DNA of 64,000 nt from positions 60,687,401 to 60,751,400 of the forward strand of contig CM055092.1 in NCBI GenBank assembly GCA_029204225.1, written 5' to 3'. The notes beneath the pieces are model-generated. The model ran no database searches. It saw only the letters and a list, made by a program, of their open reading frames with translations, and had not been told where the DNA came from. This DNA comes from Diphasiastrum complanatum. Lineage: Eukaryota > Streptophyta > Lycopodiopsida > Lycopodiales > Lycopodiaceae. Within the stretch, counting starts at the first letter, position 1, and every line of letters starts with the position of its first letter. The translations under genes and the position numbers were made by a program. This document shows, one piece after another, positions 12,281 through 27,019 of this stretch.

Positions 12281-15200
12281 GGCTGATCTCCATCGCGGTT
12301 GTAGATGCCTCCCTGAACTGATCCGCTCCTGTCCTCCAGCGCTCCACTCTCATAGCTCCACGTAAGAAAGGGGGAGCCAACTCCCCCCGCTTCCCTCCTC
12401 GCTCCGTATCCAGCCCCTCCATCGCTGGTAACTCTTCCATCGAGGGTTCTGCCTCTTCCTCCATCGCTAGCTTCTCCATTGTTGGTCCCTTACCCTCCAT
12501 CGCTGGTTCCTCCATTGATGATTGCTCCAACATCGCTGGTTCCTCCATTGACAGCTCTCCTGCTCTCACTACCTCCAGCACTGCTGTTGGGAAAAACTTC
12601 ATTGATTCATCTAACATTGTTGTAGCCATCGTTGACAGTAGTATTGCTACTGCTGCCAGCACTTCTACCAAGGATAGTACCATCCCTTCTGTTCCCAATG
12701 CCTCCACAACCTCCAAGGTTGCTGATCCAGCGCTAGAAACACTGTCAGCGGTAGTAGTTGTCCCCTTGTCGGAAGTGTTGTCTTCTAAGACCCTTCTTGA
12801 AGACGATATCTACACACCAAGAAAGGCGTTTGAGGGGTATTTAAAAGCAGAGGTGGATGCTCTACGACTTGAGGTACAGCAACTTAAGATATCAATGATG
12901 ACGCTACTTCAAGATAACAAGGTTTTCAAGCAGAAAACTCAGAGCTTGAAGGGAACACCATCCCCAGTGACAAACAAAATTAATGATTTGGAGTGACATC
13001 TCAGTGAACATAAGGAGGCTACAAAATCGTGGGCTTCATTATTCCAAAAAGAAAACAGAAATGCTACTCATATGTCTACTGTTATTTCAGCTACTATCTC
13101 TGAAGACCAACTACGTGACTTCAAATCTCTCAATGTCTGAGTCCGAGGTGTTCTCAACACTCAAGATGCTATGAAAGAGGCAAAATCCTTTTTAGATACT
13201 ACGTTGAGTTTCAATGCAGCTTGATTGGATAAGACATGGCGAACCAAAAAGGACAATTCTACTCTCATTATCCGTTTCATATCAAGAGAGGAACCAATCA
13301 AGATATTGAGACTCAAATCTAAATTAAAAGGCACATAGATCTTCTTGGATGAGGATCTTACCTGAACGTAAGAAAAAATTTTCAAGAAGCTAAAGCATCG
13401 GGACGTTTTGCTGTTTATCAAGATGGACAGGTTCGATATTTGGACCGAGGGCCATCTAACTCCAGCGCCTAGGAAGTTGGGGCTCTTGGGCGTGGGAGCA
13501 GCTTGAGACCCCGTCCATTTCACCCGCGCCACGTACATCCACCTCACCTTCGTATCAGGCTAAGGAACTGTAATGGTATTCATTCTTCATCAGCAGCAGG
13601 AGATTTAGCAAACTTTATCGCACAGGGGGATATTCTTCTCTTCACAGAGACTCATGAGAGTCAGTTTAGGGGACTACCGGAGTTTCAGGGCTTCAGATGG
13701 TTTTCCGTTTTTCGCTCAAAGACTAGGTATATGCTTGGAGTCACCAAGACCTCCGCGGATAGTTTTGGACCTACTACTTCATATGGTGAGCACTTATTGC
13801 AGTTTGGAGAGGCACATGAGCTAGCCATTTATAATGGCTGCTGGCCACATTCAGACAGTTACACATGCCACCCTCACAGTGGAGGACATAGTGTCGTTGA
13901 CTATCTCATGGGGTCACCATCCTTTGTACCCACAGTTTCCGGCTTCCACATCTTCCCCACCACCCTTTCTGATCACTCATTTCTCTCCTTCGATATCGGC
14001 CACCTCCCACCCACTCACCCATCTACACTACCCACGCTTACCCGAGCACCCACGTACACATTTGATCCCACTTACATGCCGCTATACCGACAGTCCTTAG
14101 CTGCACTTTTACACTCCTTTCCTCATGATAGTCCAGTCGACACCCAGGCGGATTTCCTCACCACCTCTCTCCACACGGCCGCATCATTAACCCTCCCCAC
14201 AAAACCCCACCCCAGAAAGACCCGACACACACCTCGAACACTACACCCTCCTTGGTACGATACTGAGTGCCGCTCTCTCCATCAGTCAGTAACCCACTCA
14301 CGCATCCATGCCCCACATCTGCTTTGGAGAGAGTCATTACACAGGGTGGCGGTACTGGCTGCAGGCTTGGTGACATCTTGATTGCTATCCTCCTTTATGT
14401 TGATGATGTGGTGTTGGTCTCACCGACCAGAGAGGACCTACAGCGACAGTTGGATTGCTTGCATGAGTTTTGCACCAGATGGGGCCTAGGGGTGAACATT
14501 GGGAAGACCAAGGTTATGGTCTTCAACACTTCGAGGGCATTCATGCAGCGACAGGAGCTTACTTTGGGCGGATAGATTCTAGAGGTGGTCCCTTCCTACA
14601 CATACTTGGGGGTCCTTTTCTCAGGTCCTACTTTTAGCATGAAACAGGCCGCTACCACTCGACTAGGGAAAGGACATGCCTCCCTTGTTCAGCTAGAGCG
14701 ATTTTGTTTCCGCAAGTCCATCCAAGATGCTCGCAGTAAGTGTCACCTCTTCGATACCACTATTACCCCCACGGCTTTATATGCGGCAGAGACATGGTAT
14801 GTAGGTCTTCCTTCTTCACACTGGGCCAGTCTCTCACAATTACAGACCACCATGCTAGCTCGGTTGATTCGAGCGCTTCAGCTTATCACCTATATACAGA
14901 GGATACAGGCGCTACCAGAGATAGACAGGCGATACATACAGGTTGCACTATCCTCCTCACAGCGTCTTCATGATCAGGGCTACAGGCTATCATGGTTCTC
15001 TCAGGCCTCTCACCTCCTACTTGTATCATTTGGCATCTCCATCACAGAGCTCCCCTCCGGCACACATCAGTATATCAGACACTTCCTTTATCGCACATAT
15101 CTAGAGCGGACTTGGCGTAACCTAGTTAGGGGTTAAGCCAGCTTTCTATCGGACTCATTTCTTGGAACTAGATGCATCAGGGACCCCGGTCATGCCATGC

Positions 15201-18200
15201 TACTTGGACTCAGGATTGTCACATTGCCTCAGATTCACATTGGGGCAGCTCAGGGTGTCCTCTCATCAGCTAGCTATTGAGACTGGGAGGTTCCACGGTA
15301 TTCCCAGAGAGGAGCGGATTTGCCAGTTCTGCTCCCTAGGTGAGGTGGAGTCTGAGGAGCACTTTATATTTCGGTGCCCTGTATATTATGAGATTAGAGG
15401 ACGATATCACTGCCTGTTCCGAGAGATGCCTACCACTCTACGATCTCTCATAGCTTGTGAGGACCCAGGGTGTGTCGCTCTCATGGTACATGAGATGTCC
15501 AGACTACGGAGAGATCTATACGAGACACCCCAGCATTTTACCTCAGCCATTGATTACTTCGTTCTTTACTAGACGGAGATCGCATGATTTAGTACCTGAG
15601 GATGAGGATTATGATGAGGATGACGACGAGGATGTTGGCCGCTCTCATGCTCATAGAGATCAGAGACAGTGTACCTCTCACCATCAAGATACCACCAGGA
15701 TTACTAGACATTCTACGCAGGGGCGTACTACTACTACTATCACACATACACGTGCTCATACTCACAGACGCCGCCGGCAGACTCCAGTGCTTTCCCATAC
15801 TGTGGGTCGCATTACATCTTTTTACAGCAGCAGCACAGCAGATGCAGCACAGCCTTGACATCTTACTCGAGACACATATGATTATTATTATGCACATTCT
15901 CGCATACGTGTCTATTTTAGGTTGCACTAGATGTTTTTCTTTATTACAGTTTGGAGACGTTTTTTATATGCTCCCATGGTTACCACATACATGACATGTA
16001 CTTCATTAGTCTTATATGCCTTTTGGCATGGAAAAGACATTCATGAAGCTTTCTTTCTTTCTTTCTTTCTCTCTCTCTCTCAGATGATATATTCAACTTT
16101 GCACAGCGAGGCCTTATTCTTTTAGCAGGGGATTTTAATGCTCGTACGAGCATCAGGCAAGCTGAGTTTTATGTAGAGAGTGATTTTCTACAGGTTCGCA
16201 CATTAGATATGGGCTTTGACAGGACCTCACAGGATGCAAATACTCCAGCTACCCACTTTGGAGAGCGGCTGATTGGTTTAGCAGAGGCCCATTCCTTAAC
16301 CATTTTGAATGGCCTTCCTTACTGGCCTTCGTCATATCATTTTACTTGTCACCCACATGGAGGAGGACATAGTGTTGTTGACTACTTCATTGGGTCACCA
16401 GCTTTGATCCCATTTCTTCATACCTTCTGCATTATACCTCCTACCATTTCGGATCACTCCCTCCTACTTCTATCCCTTGGTCATCATAGTACCACAGTCA
16501 CAACACACCGTCCCACTCATCACCATCGCCCGGTTTTCTCTCCATCTGGATTCTGGTTTTCCCCTTTACACCGAGTCCCTAGTTACTTTTCTCCAAGACT
16601 TCCCCTTCACCTCCTCAGTTGACCAACAAGCTATCTTTTTATCTCAATCTCTTTTGCAATCTACCAATACTGCCTATCCTTCGAAAACCTTCCCTTCGCA
16701 TAAACGCACTCACAACAAATGGTATGATACAGAGTGCTTCTCATCGCATAAACAGGTTGTATACGCTAGATACCACTCTCCTCACACCCTATCCTTGAAA
16801 CAAAAAGAATATCACAAAGTGACTCTGAAAAAAAAGACAGCTTATCTCCAGTCCTTGGGACAAAAACTTGTTGATGCTATTGCCTCCCCATCCTCCCATT
16901 TCTTTTGGCGGATGTTCTCTAAAGACCCTTATAAACCCGCTCCTATTGCTATTGAATCATGGATAAATTATGCTACTAAGCTTTATACAGTTGACTCTCT
17001 TTCCATTTCTCTTTCCCCATGCCCTTCAGAATTCACCCTCTTTACCCCATCCATGGTTGCGCCATCCAAAATGGTCAAACCCAAAAAGCCACTAATGTTG
17101 ACCTCGTAAGTATGGACTTCCTAAAACCAGTTGCTCACATTATTGCCCCATACATTTCCCATATCTTTAACCAATCTGTCATCTTCGGTCTCCCCACATC
17201 GTGGTGCACCAACCTTTTACACCCTATCCTCAAAGCTGGGGATCCTTTGATTGTCGACAACTACCACACTATTATGATCAGTCATACTATGGCCAAGCTA
17301 TATGGATCTGTTTTACAGTCTATTGTCAGCTCACGGGCAGAGACGGAGGGGTTACATGCTATGGGACAGGCAAGTTTTCGCGCTGGCTACTCCACGGCTG
17401 ACCAGATATTCATCTTGAGATGCATTATTGAGGAGGCTAAGTTTAGGAAGCAGAGGGTTTATTGTTGCTTTGTGGATTTCCGCAAAGCCTTTGATTCTGT
17501 TCCGAGACACCTTTTACTCCAGCGCTTAGCATCGCTTGGCTTTTCTCAAGAGATCATTGCTGCTATCGTCACATTGTATGAGAGAGTACTGGCCCATTTT
17601 TGAGATGGTGATGGATGGTCCTCTTACATTCATAGTATAGTGGGAGTAAAGCAGGGGTGTCCTTTGTCCCCTACTCTCTTTGCTCTATATATTGATGATC
17701 TTGAATGAATTATTAGGGAGGAGGGTGGAGATGGTTGTCTGTTAGCAGATATGATTATCCCTATTCTACTGTATGCGGATGACGTGATACTTCTATCGAG
17801 ATCCGCATCTGGGCTTCAGCAACACCTTGATGCTTTATAAACTTTCTGCCAAACATGGGGTTTGATGGTGAACATTGGTAAGACTAAGGTCATGGTGTTC
17901 AACACCAATCGACAGCATATGAGAGACACAGTGTTCTACTGTGATGGGCTTCCACTGGAGATAGTAGCCTCTTATACTTACTTAGGTGTCCTTTTTATTG
18001 GTCCATTGCTCACTTTTAGACCAGCTGCACTGTCTAGGCTCCGCAAGGGGCACTCTGCTCTTGTCCAGATGGAGAGGTTTTCTTCTATTTACTATGTACA
18101 TGATCCTGATACGCATTGTCGCCTTTTTTCTGCCACTGTCTCCAGTGGCTCTATATTCCGCAGAGACATGGTGTCCTGGCTTGTCCAGAGATACTTGGAG

Positions 18201-21200
18201 TGATATTTCACGTTTGCAGATCCTTATGCTTAGCCGGATGATCCGTGCGAAGCAGTCAGTTTCCCATGATATCATACTGGCAGAGTTTGCCTTACCATCA
18301 CTGATTGTCGAGGCTATATTTCGAATTATCACATTCATTCATAGAGTCTCGGAGCTTGATTCATCCAGATATGTTGCTACAGCTTTCACATCCTCTCACA
18401 TTTTAGCTAGTCAGCAGGTATCCTCATGGTTTCAGTGTGTTTCTGACCTTTTGAGTAGGTGGGGTTTATCTATATCTGATCTCCCGAATGGGACACACGC
18501 ATATATCCGCCAGCAGATTTACAGAGCTTACATCAGCCCATTCGGCCGGGTTATTTGTCTCAGACGTTATCTTTCGGCCTGCGTTACCGTCTTGGTCAAT
18601 TTAGGGTCTCTTCTCACCAGCTTGCTATTGAGACAGGCAGATACACAGACACACCTCGACCGCTACGGATTTGTCAGTGCTGCTCTTTATAGGAGATTGA
18701 GGATGAGTTCCCAAATTGGAGTATATGCCGACGGAAAAATCCTACAAACCCCAAGAAACACTTGATTTCCCGAACTGTGGTGAGAATAGGACAATCAATA
18801 ATCTTCTAGATACAATCGGGCTCGATCTCCACACCTCGTTCGGAAATCTTATGCCCCAAGTAGGACAATTCCTGCAAAAAAGTCACACTTAGACTCTTTG
18901 GCAAAGAGCTTATCTCTTATTAGGATGTCCAGGACAATCCTAAAATGCTCTTTATGTCCCGCCAAAGTCGTACTGAACACAAGACATCATCTAAGAATAC
19001 CACTACGAATCTTCCCAAATATGGCCTGAACAAATCGTTCATCATCTGTTGGAAAGTTTAGACCAAAAGGCAACACCAAAAATTCGTAGTGTCCAAAGCG
19101 AGTTCGAAAACCCGTTTTTGGTATATCTTCTGCACCAATGCGTATCTGATGGTATCCCAATCTTAGATTTATCTTGGTAAAGTACTTAGCACCACCAAGA
19201 TAATCTATTAGGTCATCCATCCGCGGCAGTGGATATCTATTCTTAACCGTTACCTAGTTTAATGCAAATAAGATCATTAGCTCCAAAAACTAAAGAACTA
19301 AGGAAACATACATCCATCTCATTACTTTGAGATAAATTACCTGAGGTAGAAGCCGGTTTTTTTTACGCAATCTCGTGCAAGGTGACCCTCGCCATTGCAC
19401 TTGAAGCACAGGTTCTTCTTACGAGCTTCAGCTATATCTTTGCCACCTTGATGGTTTTTAAAGTTTTTCTTGATTTTCTTAAGATTGTTGGAATTGGGAT
19501 GTGTTTCATTAACAGCTTCCCTATCCTTCCTCTTGAATTGAAAACCTTTCTTTGGCTCATTAGGCTGGTGACCACTAGATGGCTTAGGTGTGTCATCAAA
19601 ATACTTTGCAGCCCTAATAGCATCCTCTAGGGTTTTTGGATAGGTCCTACGAACATCCACTTCGTAATCTTTTGGTAACCCATCAATAAACATTAACAAT
19701 TGTACCTTTGGTGAAATGTCACTATAAAGTGGATTCCGATACTCATGAAAATCTTGAATAAATTGTTCCAATCTTTTATTCATTGTTGAATGACTCAGCT
19801 TTTGAAAGTGTTCATAGTCATCTAATAGTGGTGGGAAGTATTCCTTAAAAACTATGCAAAAATCATCCCATGTACAAGGTTGATTGCCTTTTGCAACTAG
19901 GTCATCCCACCATACTAAGGCTCTTCCTTCAAGGAACATAGTTACAGTGGACAACTTTTCACATTCGGGGAATTAATTCATGCCAAAGTATTTGTTCCAT
20001 ACATTAAGCCATGAACTTACCATTTGCAAGTTCCTATCTTTTTTCTCCCCCTTAAACAATTTTACGAGAGGTGGAACTACATGCTTCTTTTGGTTGGCTA
20101 ACCTAGAAGTTTACATAAAGATTTGTTTTGATTTTTGCTTTGGATTGAGGCAAAAGTAGAAAATGGGTTGTGGTGTAGTTTTCTCTTAAGCTTGGATTGA
20201 GCTTGCAAAAAGGTAGGCTTGGATTAAGCTTACAAACAATAAGTATTGAATGAGTAGAAGTAAATGCTTTTATTTGCATTGGATTATGTAAGAATTGAAG
20301 CATTTCTATCATTCTAATTGAAATTACTTGTTGTTGTATTTGCATAATAGGAAAATACACAAGTAACTCCAATGGATCAAACCAGTGAAAACCCATCATT
20401 TGATCTATCAAACCCATCCAATGTGGCACAAGCTCTTGAACTTTCATACCAACAAATTCAAGTCACTAATAAACAGCTTCTTGAAACTAATCAAAGGAAC
20501 CAAGACTTACTTCAAGCTAATGTTTACATGAAGTTCCCATTCCAATTCCATTTCCATTTGTCATTTCACTTTCAACACAAATTTTCACATTTCTCACTTT
20601 CCTAATTCTTCAAATCCATGAAACTAGTAACTTGAAATGGAAAACTAATGAAGTTCTATGAAAACTTCACTTTGCAGATCTGTTTTTCAGATTTATAAGT
20701 CTGAAAATCAGAACTTCAAAATGACAAAAAAAAAAGAACTTCAAAACCTTTTTTATGCATAAAATTACATTACCTTTTCTTTCCTACATTGCCAATAACA
20801 TTAAACTAGTAGGTAGAAAGGTATAACTAATGAAGTCCTTATAAAAACTTCACTTTTCCGAATTTACAGGTCTGAAAAACAGAACTTCAAAATGAAAATC
20901 AAAAGTTAACACTTCATTTATGCAAAAAAAACACTAGTTTTAATCAAAAAAAACAAGCTAGAATCAATCTTTTTCCAAAAAAAAATTGTGGATGTAGAGG
21001 AAGACTTCCTCTAACCATTCCACAAATCATTTTTCAAAAAGATTCTAAACCAAAAGCCCACATTCAAAATTCTCTAACATAATCAAAAAGCAGCCCCTAA
21101 ACAATTCTATAAGCATCACTACTCTTTAACAAGAGAACTAGATTTACTGGGTACTTCAACTACAAGCTTCCTACTACTAGAAAAGCCAATAATCTTCCCC

Positions 21201-24200
21201 AAAAAAATTTACTTTGTGATCTTAATAGAACTTGAAGAAGTTTAGAAAGATTACCATCCTTTGTCTAGCTCTAATACCACTTCTACAAATGAAGTCAGGA
21301 AGTCCTCCTAATCCAAAGGTAGTGCTCCAAGTAACCTGCAAGATCCAAGATGCTCCCCAACTCCAAGCTAGGATGCCTCCACCTGCAAGTAAGGATCTTC
21401 AAGCCTCCATGGATCTCTCCTCCACCTATGTCCCTAATCTTAATCGCAAAGGTAAATAACAAGTGGCCTCAAGTATTCACCACCCAATTATAGCTAGGTA
21501 GCACATGCAATCCTACAACTTGGCTAATCTAGCACCCCAATAACTAATCACAAGCATACCACCACAAACCATAGCATACTCAAGATCCAAACCCTACTTA
21601 TGTCCCAAACCATAAGCAAGATCCAAACCCTAAGGAAACTACACACAAGAAAACACTCTATACACTAGTAGCCACACTAGAGCATAAGCATAGCAAACAA
21701 AAGAGATCTCTCCCCCTTCCTATGGGCGCCCTCCTCCCCTCATATAGATGGCAATGGCACCCTCCAATACACTATGGAGTTTTATGCACAACCAATGAGA
21801 AAGAGAGAGGCCTAGGGGAGTTGAAGAACCTTCATAGGCTTATGGAAGGTCAAGAGACTTCTTTCATAACCTATGACTCTTTAGATGCCTTTCTTGTGGG
21901 AGTTGGGAACTTAATGGCCACCTTGGAAGGGCGCCCTCCTACTAGGTCCCATTGCCCAAGTTGTGCTTGTATACTTTGGTTCAAGACCAATAAAGTGATA
22001 TGGTTCAATGTTGAGGCCCAAGGTTTAAAAAAATAGCCATAACACCATGGTAGTGACTTTCTAACACCTCACTAGGTTCCATACCTCCGACCAAGGCATA
22101 GACACCTACCTGCCCCTATCCAAGGACACCAGTACCTTAATCTAAAGGCACATACCCTTAATCCTAAGGGTACCCCTTATCCAAGAGTAACTTGATTCCA
22201 TACCTCCGACCAAGGTATAGTCACTTGCCTGCCCTTATCCAAAGGCACCTACCCTTAATCCTAAGGGTACCCCTTATCCAAGGGTAACTTGCAATCTAGC
22301 CCCCAACACTAAATGGACATATAGGGGTCACTGAAGTACTGCTAGTTACATAAGTATGTAACACATGGTCTCTGCAGTTCCAGTTGCAATCCCTATATCC
22401 CCGTCAGATCCTATTCTTGCTAACAATGAATCCATTATAGCTGATCCTTTGACTCCGAATACCCCAGAAGAAGAATCACTCCTGCCTCCAGCCTTTATGA
22501 TCTCCGTCATTCGTGCAGATCAATTACGTTCTTATGTATACCTGGATGAAGACCTTACTTTCATTCAAGTTCAAGAATGGAAAAAGGCAAAACAGGAAAC
22601 TCTAGCGAATGGAAAGGGGATGATTTACAGGGATGGTATCATTCGATTTGTAGATATTAAACCTGTTGCTATTGATGAGATATCTGAGATTATTCAGAGT
22701 TAGGTTGAGAGTTAGAGCATTGAAGAGATGCTAGTTGAATCTGTAAATGGTCTTCGTACCATATAATCCTGGACATTATTCTCTTCTTAGTTAGTCCATC
22801 GGTGAGTGAGCTAACTTACAGTTCATCAGATTATATCTGTCAAGAACATTGTGAAGATACCTTTGTTGAGTGATATACATCTCTCGTCTCTCTCTGTCTC
22901 GGTAGATTTGAATGCCTAGACAAAAGTGAGCTTCACCCAGATCAGTCATGTCGAGCTCAGAAAACAGCATTTGTTTAGCATCCTTAACCAAATTGGTATT
23001 GTTGCTGAAAAGCAACGTATCATCCACGTATAAGGTGATGATAATGAAGGATTGTTGCACCGACTTGGAATAGACGTTGCAATCAGCAATGCTTGGTTGG
23101 AAACCTTGTTCGATGAGAAATGTGTTGATCCTCTGAAACCAAGCTCTGGCAGACTATTTCAAGCCGTAAAGTGCCTTATGGAGCTTACAGACATGATTCT
23201 TCATACCTTCCAAAAAATATCCTTCGGGTTGGATCATGTAGATGTCTTCTTCTATAACTCCATTCAGATAAGTTGTTTGCACATCAAGTTGATGCACTTC
23301 AAGGTCGGCTGCTGCAGCATATGATAGGAGGGCTCGGATTGATGAATGCTTAACTACTGGACTGAAAGTCTCACTATAGTCAACGTTGGGGATCTGAGTG
23401 AATCCTCGTGCTAGCAGTCTTGCCTTCCTTCGATCAATCGCTCCATTGGCATTGTACTTGATCTTAAAGATCCATTTGCAATCGATGATATTGCAGCCAG
23501 CAGGAGCTTCGACTAATGACCACGTCTGGTTCTTGATCAGAGAGGAATACTCTATGTCCATGGCTTCTCTCCAGAGATCGAAGTCTGGTTGGCTAAGTGC
23601 CTCTTCGACTGTTGTCGGTTCCTGTATCAAGAGACAGGCAGACTCAGGAGTATACCTTGTGGGCTGTGTGCGCACTCGGCTTGATCTTCTGGGAGGAATT
23701 GACTGATGAACCACTCCTGGGACTTGTTGCTGGGTACCAGCAACACCTTCGTCTAACTCGCTGTCAAGTAGTGGATCGACGATGGACACGCTTGAGCCTA
23801 AAGCTCGGATTGATGTGTCAATGGCAGGCGTTAGAGGTTCTCTTGGAACAATGCCTTTGCCTTTGATGTCAATGAACTGATCCTCGATAAAGACTGTATG
23901 CCGGCTGAACAAGATTTGCTGGGTATCCGGGTCGTACAGCTTGTAAGTGTTATCAGATGAAGTGTATCCAATCAGGATGGTCTTGAGACCTTGGAAGTCG
24001 AATTTCTTCCTCGTCTCTTTCGGGATCTGCGCGTAGGCGATGCATCCGAACACTCGTAGGTTCTTCACAGAAGGCTTAGAGCCTGTCCACACCTCATGGG
24101 GTGTTCTGCCTGAGAGGGCCTTGGTTGAACATCTGTTCTGGACGTAAGCTGCAGTGGAGACAGCTTCAGCCCAGAAGCTCTTGGGCAGTGATGCATGCGC

Positions 24201-26965
24201 CAGCATACATTTAGCTGATTCAACCAGAGTACGGGTCTTCCTCTAGGCCAAGCCATTTGACTGAGGACTATAAGGAGTGATGAATTGCTGCTCAATGCCT
24301 TGGCTCTGGCAATACTCCTTAAATTCAGTAGAGATGTACTCTCTACCATTGTCAAACCTCAGGGCTTTGATCGTCCTTCCAGTCTCTTTTTTTGCACGCT
24401 CCTTGAAGATTCTGAAGCAATTGAGAGCTTCTAATTTCTTCTTGATAAAATACACCATAGTCCTTCTGGAGAATTCATCAATAAAAGTTATGAAATACTT
24501 TGCATCCTTTAGAGAAGGATTCTGCATCGGGCCACAAATGTCTGTATGTACAACATCTATCAATCCTCTAGTAGTATGATGATGGCTTGATCTAAATGGT
24601 TTCCTAGTCTGTTTACCAACTAAGCAGTCTTGACAGACAAGTAACTCACCCTTGTTATCAGGATAGTCTAGATCAAGAACAATAGAATCTTTAGACATTT
24701 GTTGTACATAAGCACGATTTAGGTGACCAAGTCCCAAAGTCAACTTTTATTTGCTTGAATAGAAGTACTGAGCGCCTGACTAGAGGCAGAAAAGCAATGA
24801 CTTAATCTATACAAGTATCCATGCCTCTTTCTGAGTGCTAGGATCTTGCCTGTCCTATCAACTACTTTGCATTGATCACATTCGAATTCTACTTTATGTC
24901 CTAGATCTGTGATTCTGCTTACAGAGAGCAGATTTGTAGATAGATTGGGTACATATAGGACTTTAGAAAGTAGCTTAGATTGATAATTTGCAAAGCTTAA
25001 TCTTACAGTACCTTCACCTTTAATAGCTTGTGTGCTATTATCGCCAAGGTGAACGAATTTGTTGGTACTGTAGGGTGTATAGGACTCGAAACAGCCAATG
25101 AGACTGGTCATATGCTGAGTGGCACCGGAATCCAAGAACCAAGAACTGTCGTTGGATGCTCCTTGATGGCTGGTCATGAAAGCACCATGATCCGCTTCCT
25201 GAATGGGCTGTGGAGCTTCTGTAGCTACATTGGCCACTTGATTTGACTGTCCCTTTGTTCTTTGCTTGTAGTATCCAGCAGTCTTGAATCTTGTGGTTGT
25301 TTCTCTTGCAGTATCTGCAGAACAACTTATTCTTAGTTTGCAAATTTGACTGTTCTTTGTGCTCTATTGGTTTCTGGTCTTGCTTTGATTGCTTCGGGCC
25401 TTTCTTCTTCTTCTACTTAGTCGTGCCTTTATTGGTGTACAAGGCGAGAGAATCAGCTGAGGAACTAGAGGCTTAAGTCCTCCACGTGTCTTCCTGCAAC
25501 AACATTGCAGTGACTCTTGAAAGAGTCAGCTCTGGATGCGTCGTGATGATCATCACCCAGCTGTCGTATGCTTGGCAAGCTTGTAAGCAGTTGTATTACT
25601 GCATCTTGATCGTCTATGACAGAGCCGACAGTGGCCATTTGCTTCAGCAGGTTCTTGAACTGGTTGATGTGATTCTGCAGGGAATCACCATTTGCCATCT
25701 TGAGGGAAAATTTCTTCCTGAGATGTAGCTTGGAAGCTATATCTCGCACTTCGTATAATGTGCTCAAGATGTCCCAGACTTCTTTGGATGTCTAAGCTTC
25801 GGACACATGGCCGATCTGAGTATCCGAAATGTTGAGGATGATCAACGCAAATGCTTTGCCATCCTTCAGCTTCCATCTGGAGATTGTTGTGTTGTCAGCT
25901 TCAGGTATCCCCTCTGCACCTGTAACAACGTCATACAACTCCTTAGCCATTAGCACGGTTCTCATCTTAAATTTCCACAGAATGTCGGGTTTTTCAGCGA
26001 CAGTGTCAGGTTTTTCGCCTGTGGAAATTCCCGAGTAAAAATGCAGACTGTAGCGACAAACGGTTCAAATATGCACACTGTGCGACAACACGAGTAAACA
26101 TGCAGCAGCATGAATGGAGGCAGATTAACATAGGATTTAGGAGAGTAGAGGAGATAAATCCAACATCCGACCCATTTTATATTTTTTGATATAGAGTAAT
26201 TTTTTGATACTGTCAACTTACAAATCCGACCCAAGCTTTTTCCTATTGCAGGACAAATTTTCCTACTGTAGGACAAATCTACCTACTATAGGACAAATCT
26301 AGTAAATAAAGTAGATGAATGCCATACTTTCAAATAGATAAATCAATCAATCTATCAGTTTTTGCAACCATAGGGGCATAGAGTAATACCATAGACAAAC
26401 AACCATAGGGGCATAGAGTAATACCCAGTGTTATGATGCCTAAGGTGTTTAACTTCAATTTTTTCTACATGTACATTTTTTGTTCTATTTAATATTGGTA
26501 ATTAAAATCAACAAATATAGTAAGAAAAAACTCGCAAATTCGTTACTCGCAAAATGTCCGGACTCATCTATAATCTAATGATTTTTGTGGCTTTGCTGAC
26601 CCTATAACACACAACGATCAGCTGAAGTTATAACTTTTGAGAAATTGTATCTATCAATTAAAATCAAAGACTTTCTGTAGCCAGCGTTATCACGCTCAAC
26701 AAAGCTGAAGTTATTACTTCAGGCCATTGTACTCACTATTGATATTAATCAGAGCTAGCATTTCTGTTCAAAATACATCACGTGTTACATCAAAATACAT
26801 CACATGTGTTACAGAATCTCAGGCCTCCACTTTATTCCATGTTCGAGTGACGTACTTGTCACAGTTTCTGAATCAGTGTGTTAGTGAAGGTCTTGCTCTC
26901 TCGTGCTCGAGTTTTCGGTTTTTGGAAGTAATCTATTGGTGAAGTAAAGAGTGCCCACCGATGGC

Positions 26966-27019
<54 letters not shown>

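Larger units (their letters stand above)
12279..16081 (+). mobile_element. LINE copy 2, internally deleted, ORF1 to CT tail
   Basis: The longest LINE in the array. It begins directly at the end of copy 1's TC tract and carries ORF1, a partial endonuclease, the end of the reverse transcriptase, a C-terminal knuckle, an acidic tail, the 3' UTR hairpin and a TTTC/CT tail ending at 16081. The centre of the endonuclease and reverse-transcriptase boxes 1-5 are missing, so it cannot be autonomous. Confidence 0.85.
18703..22363 (-). mobile_element. Truncated Gypsy retrotransposon (LTR, gag, partial RT)
   Basis: In minus-strand order: an LTR-like segment (22363-21290), a primer site (21279-21268), a long leader, gag (about 20100-19337) and a Ty3/Gypsy reverse-transcriptase portion (19230-18703). 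Protease, RNase H, integrase and the second LTR are absent. The left end abuts LINE copy 3 at about 18702 and the right end abuts a LINE ORF1 scrap. Confidence 0.8.
22797..25975 (-). mobile_element. Decayed Copia element A (gag to RT, no LTRs or RNase H)
   Basis: The minus strand carries a full gag-to-reverse-transcriptase order with stops at 25794, 24243 and 23154 and frameshifts near 25040-25240 and 24740. The polymerase part ends just past the YVDD box and the SPMD segment, so RNase H and the 3' LTR are missing. No 5' LTR or primer site is recognised beyond 25975. The right-hand sequence to about 26280 may hold LTR remains. Confidence 0.88.

Noticed and set aside
12153-12716. 187-codon minus-strand frame with a long Arg-Glu run
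   Set aside because: It is the reverse reading of the TC tract and of the plus-strand LINE ORF1. The Arg-Glu run is a microsatellite artefact.
13503-14381. Long proline/threonine-rich frame as a host gene
   Set aside because: It is a LINE endonuclease with internal deletions, identified by [14 protein letters not shown] and LSDHS and by the adjoining reverse transcriptase.
25976-26300. 5' LTR and primer site for Copia A
   Set aside because: No TGGTATCAGAGC-like site and no second copy of this sequence, so no LTR is called.
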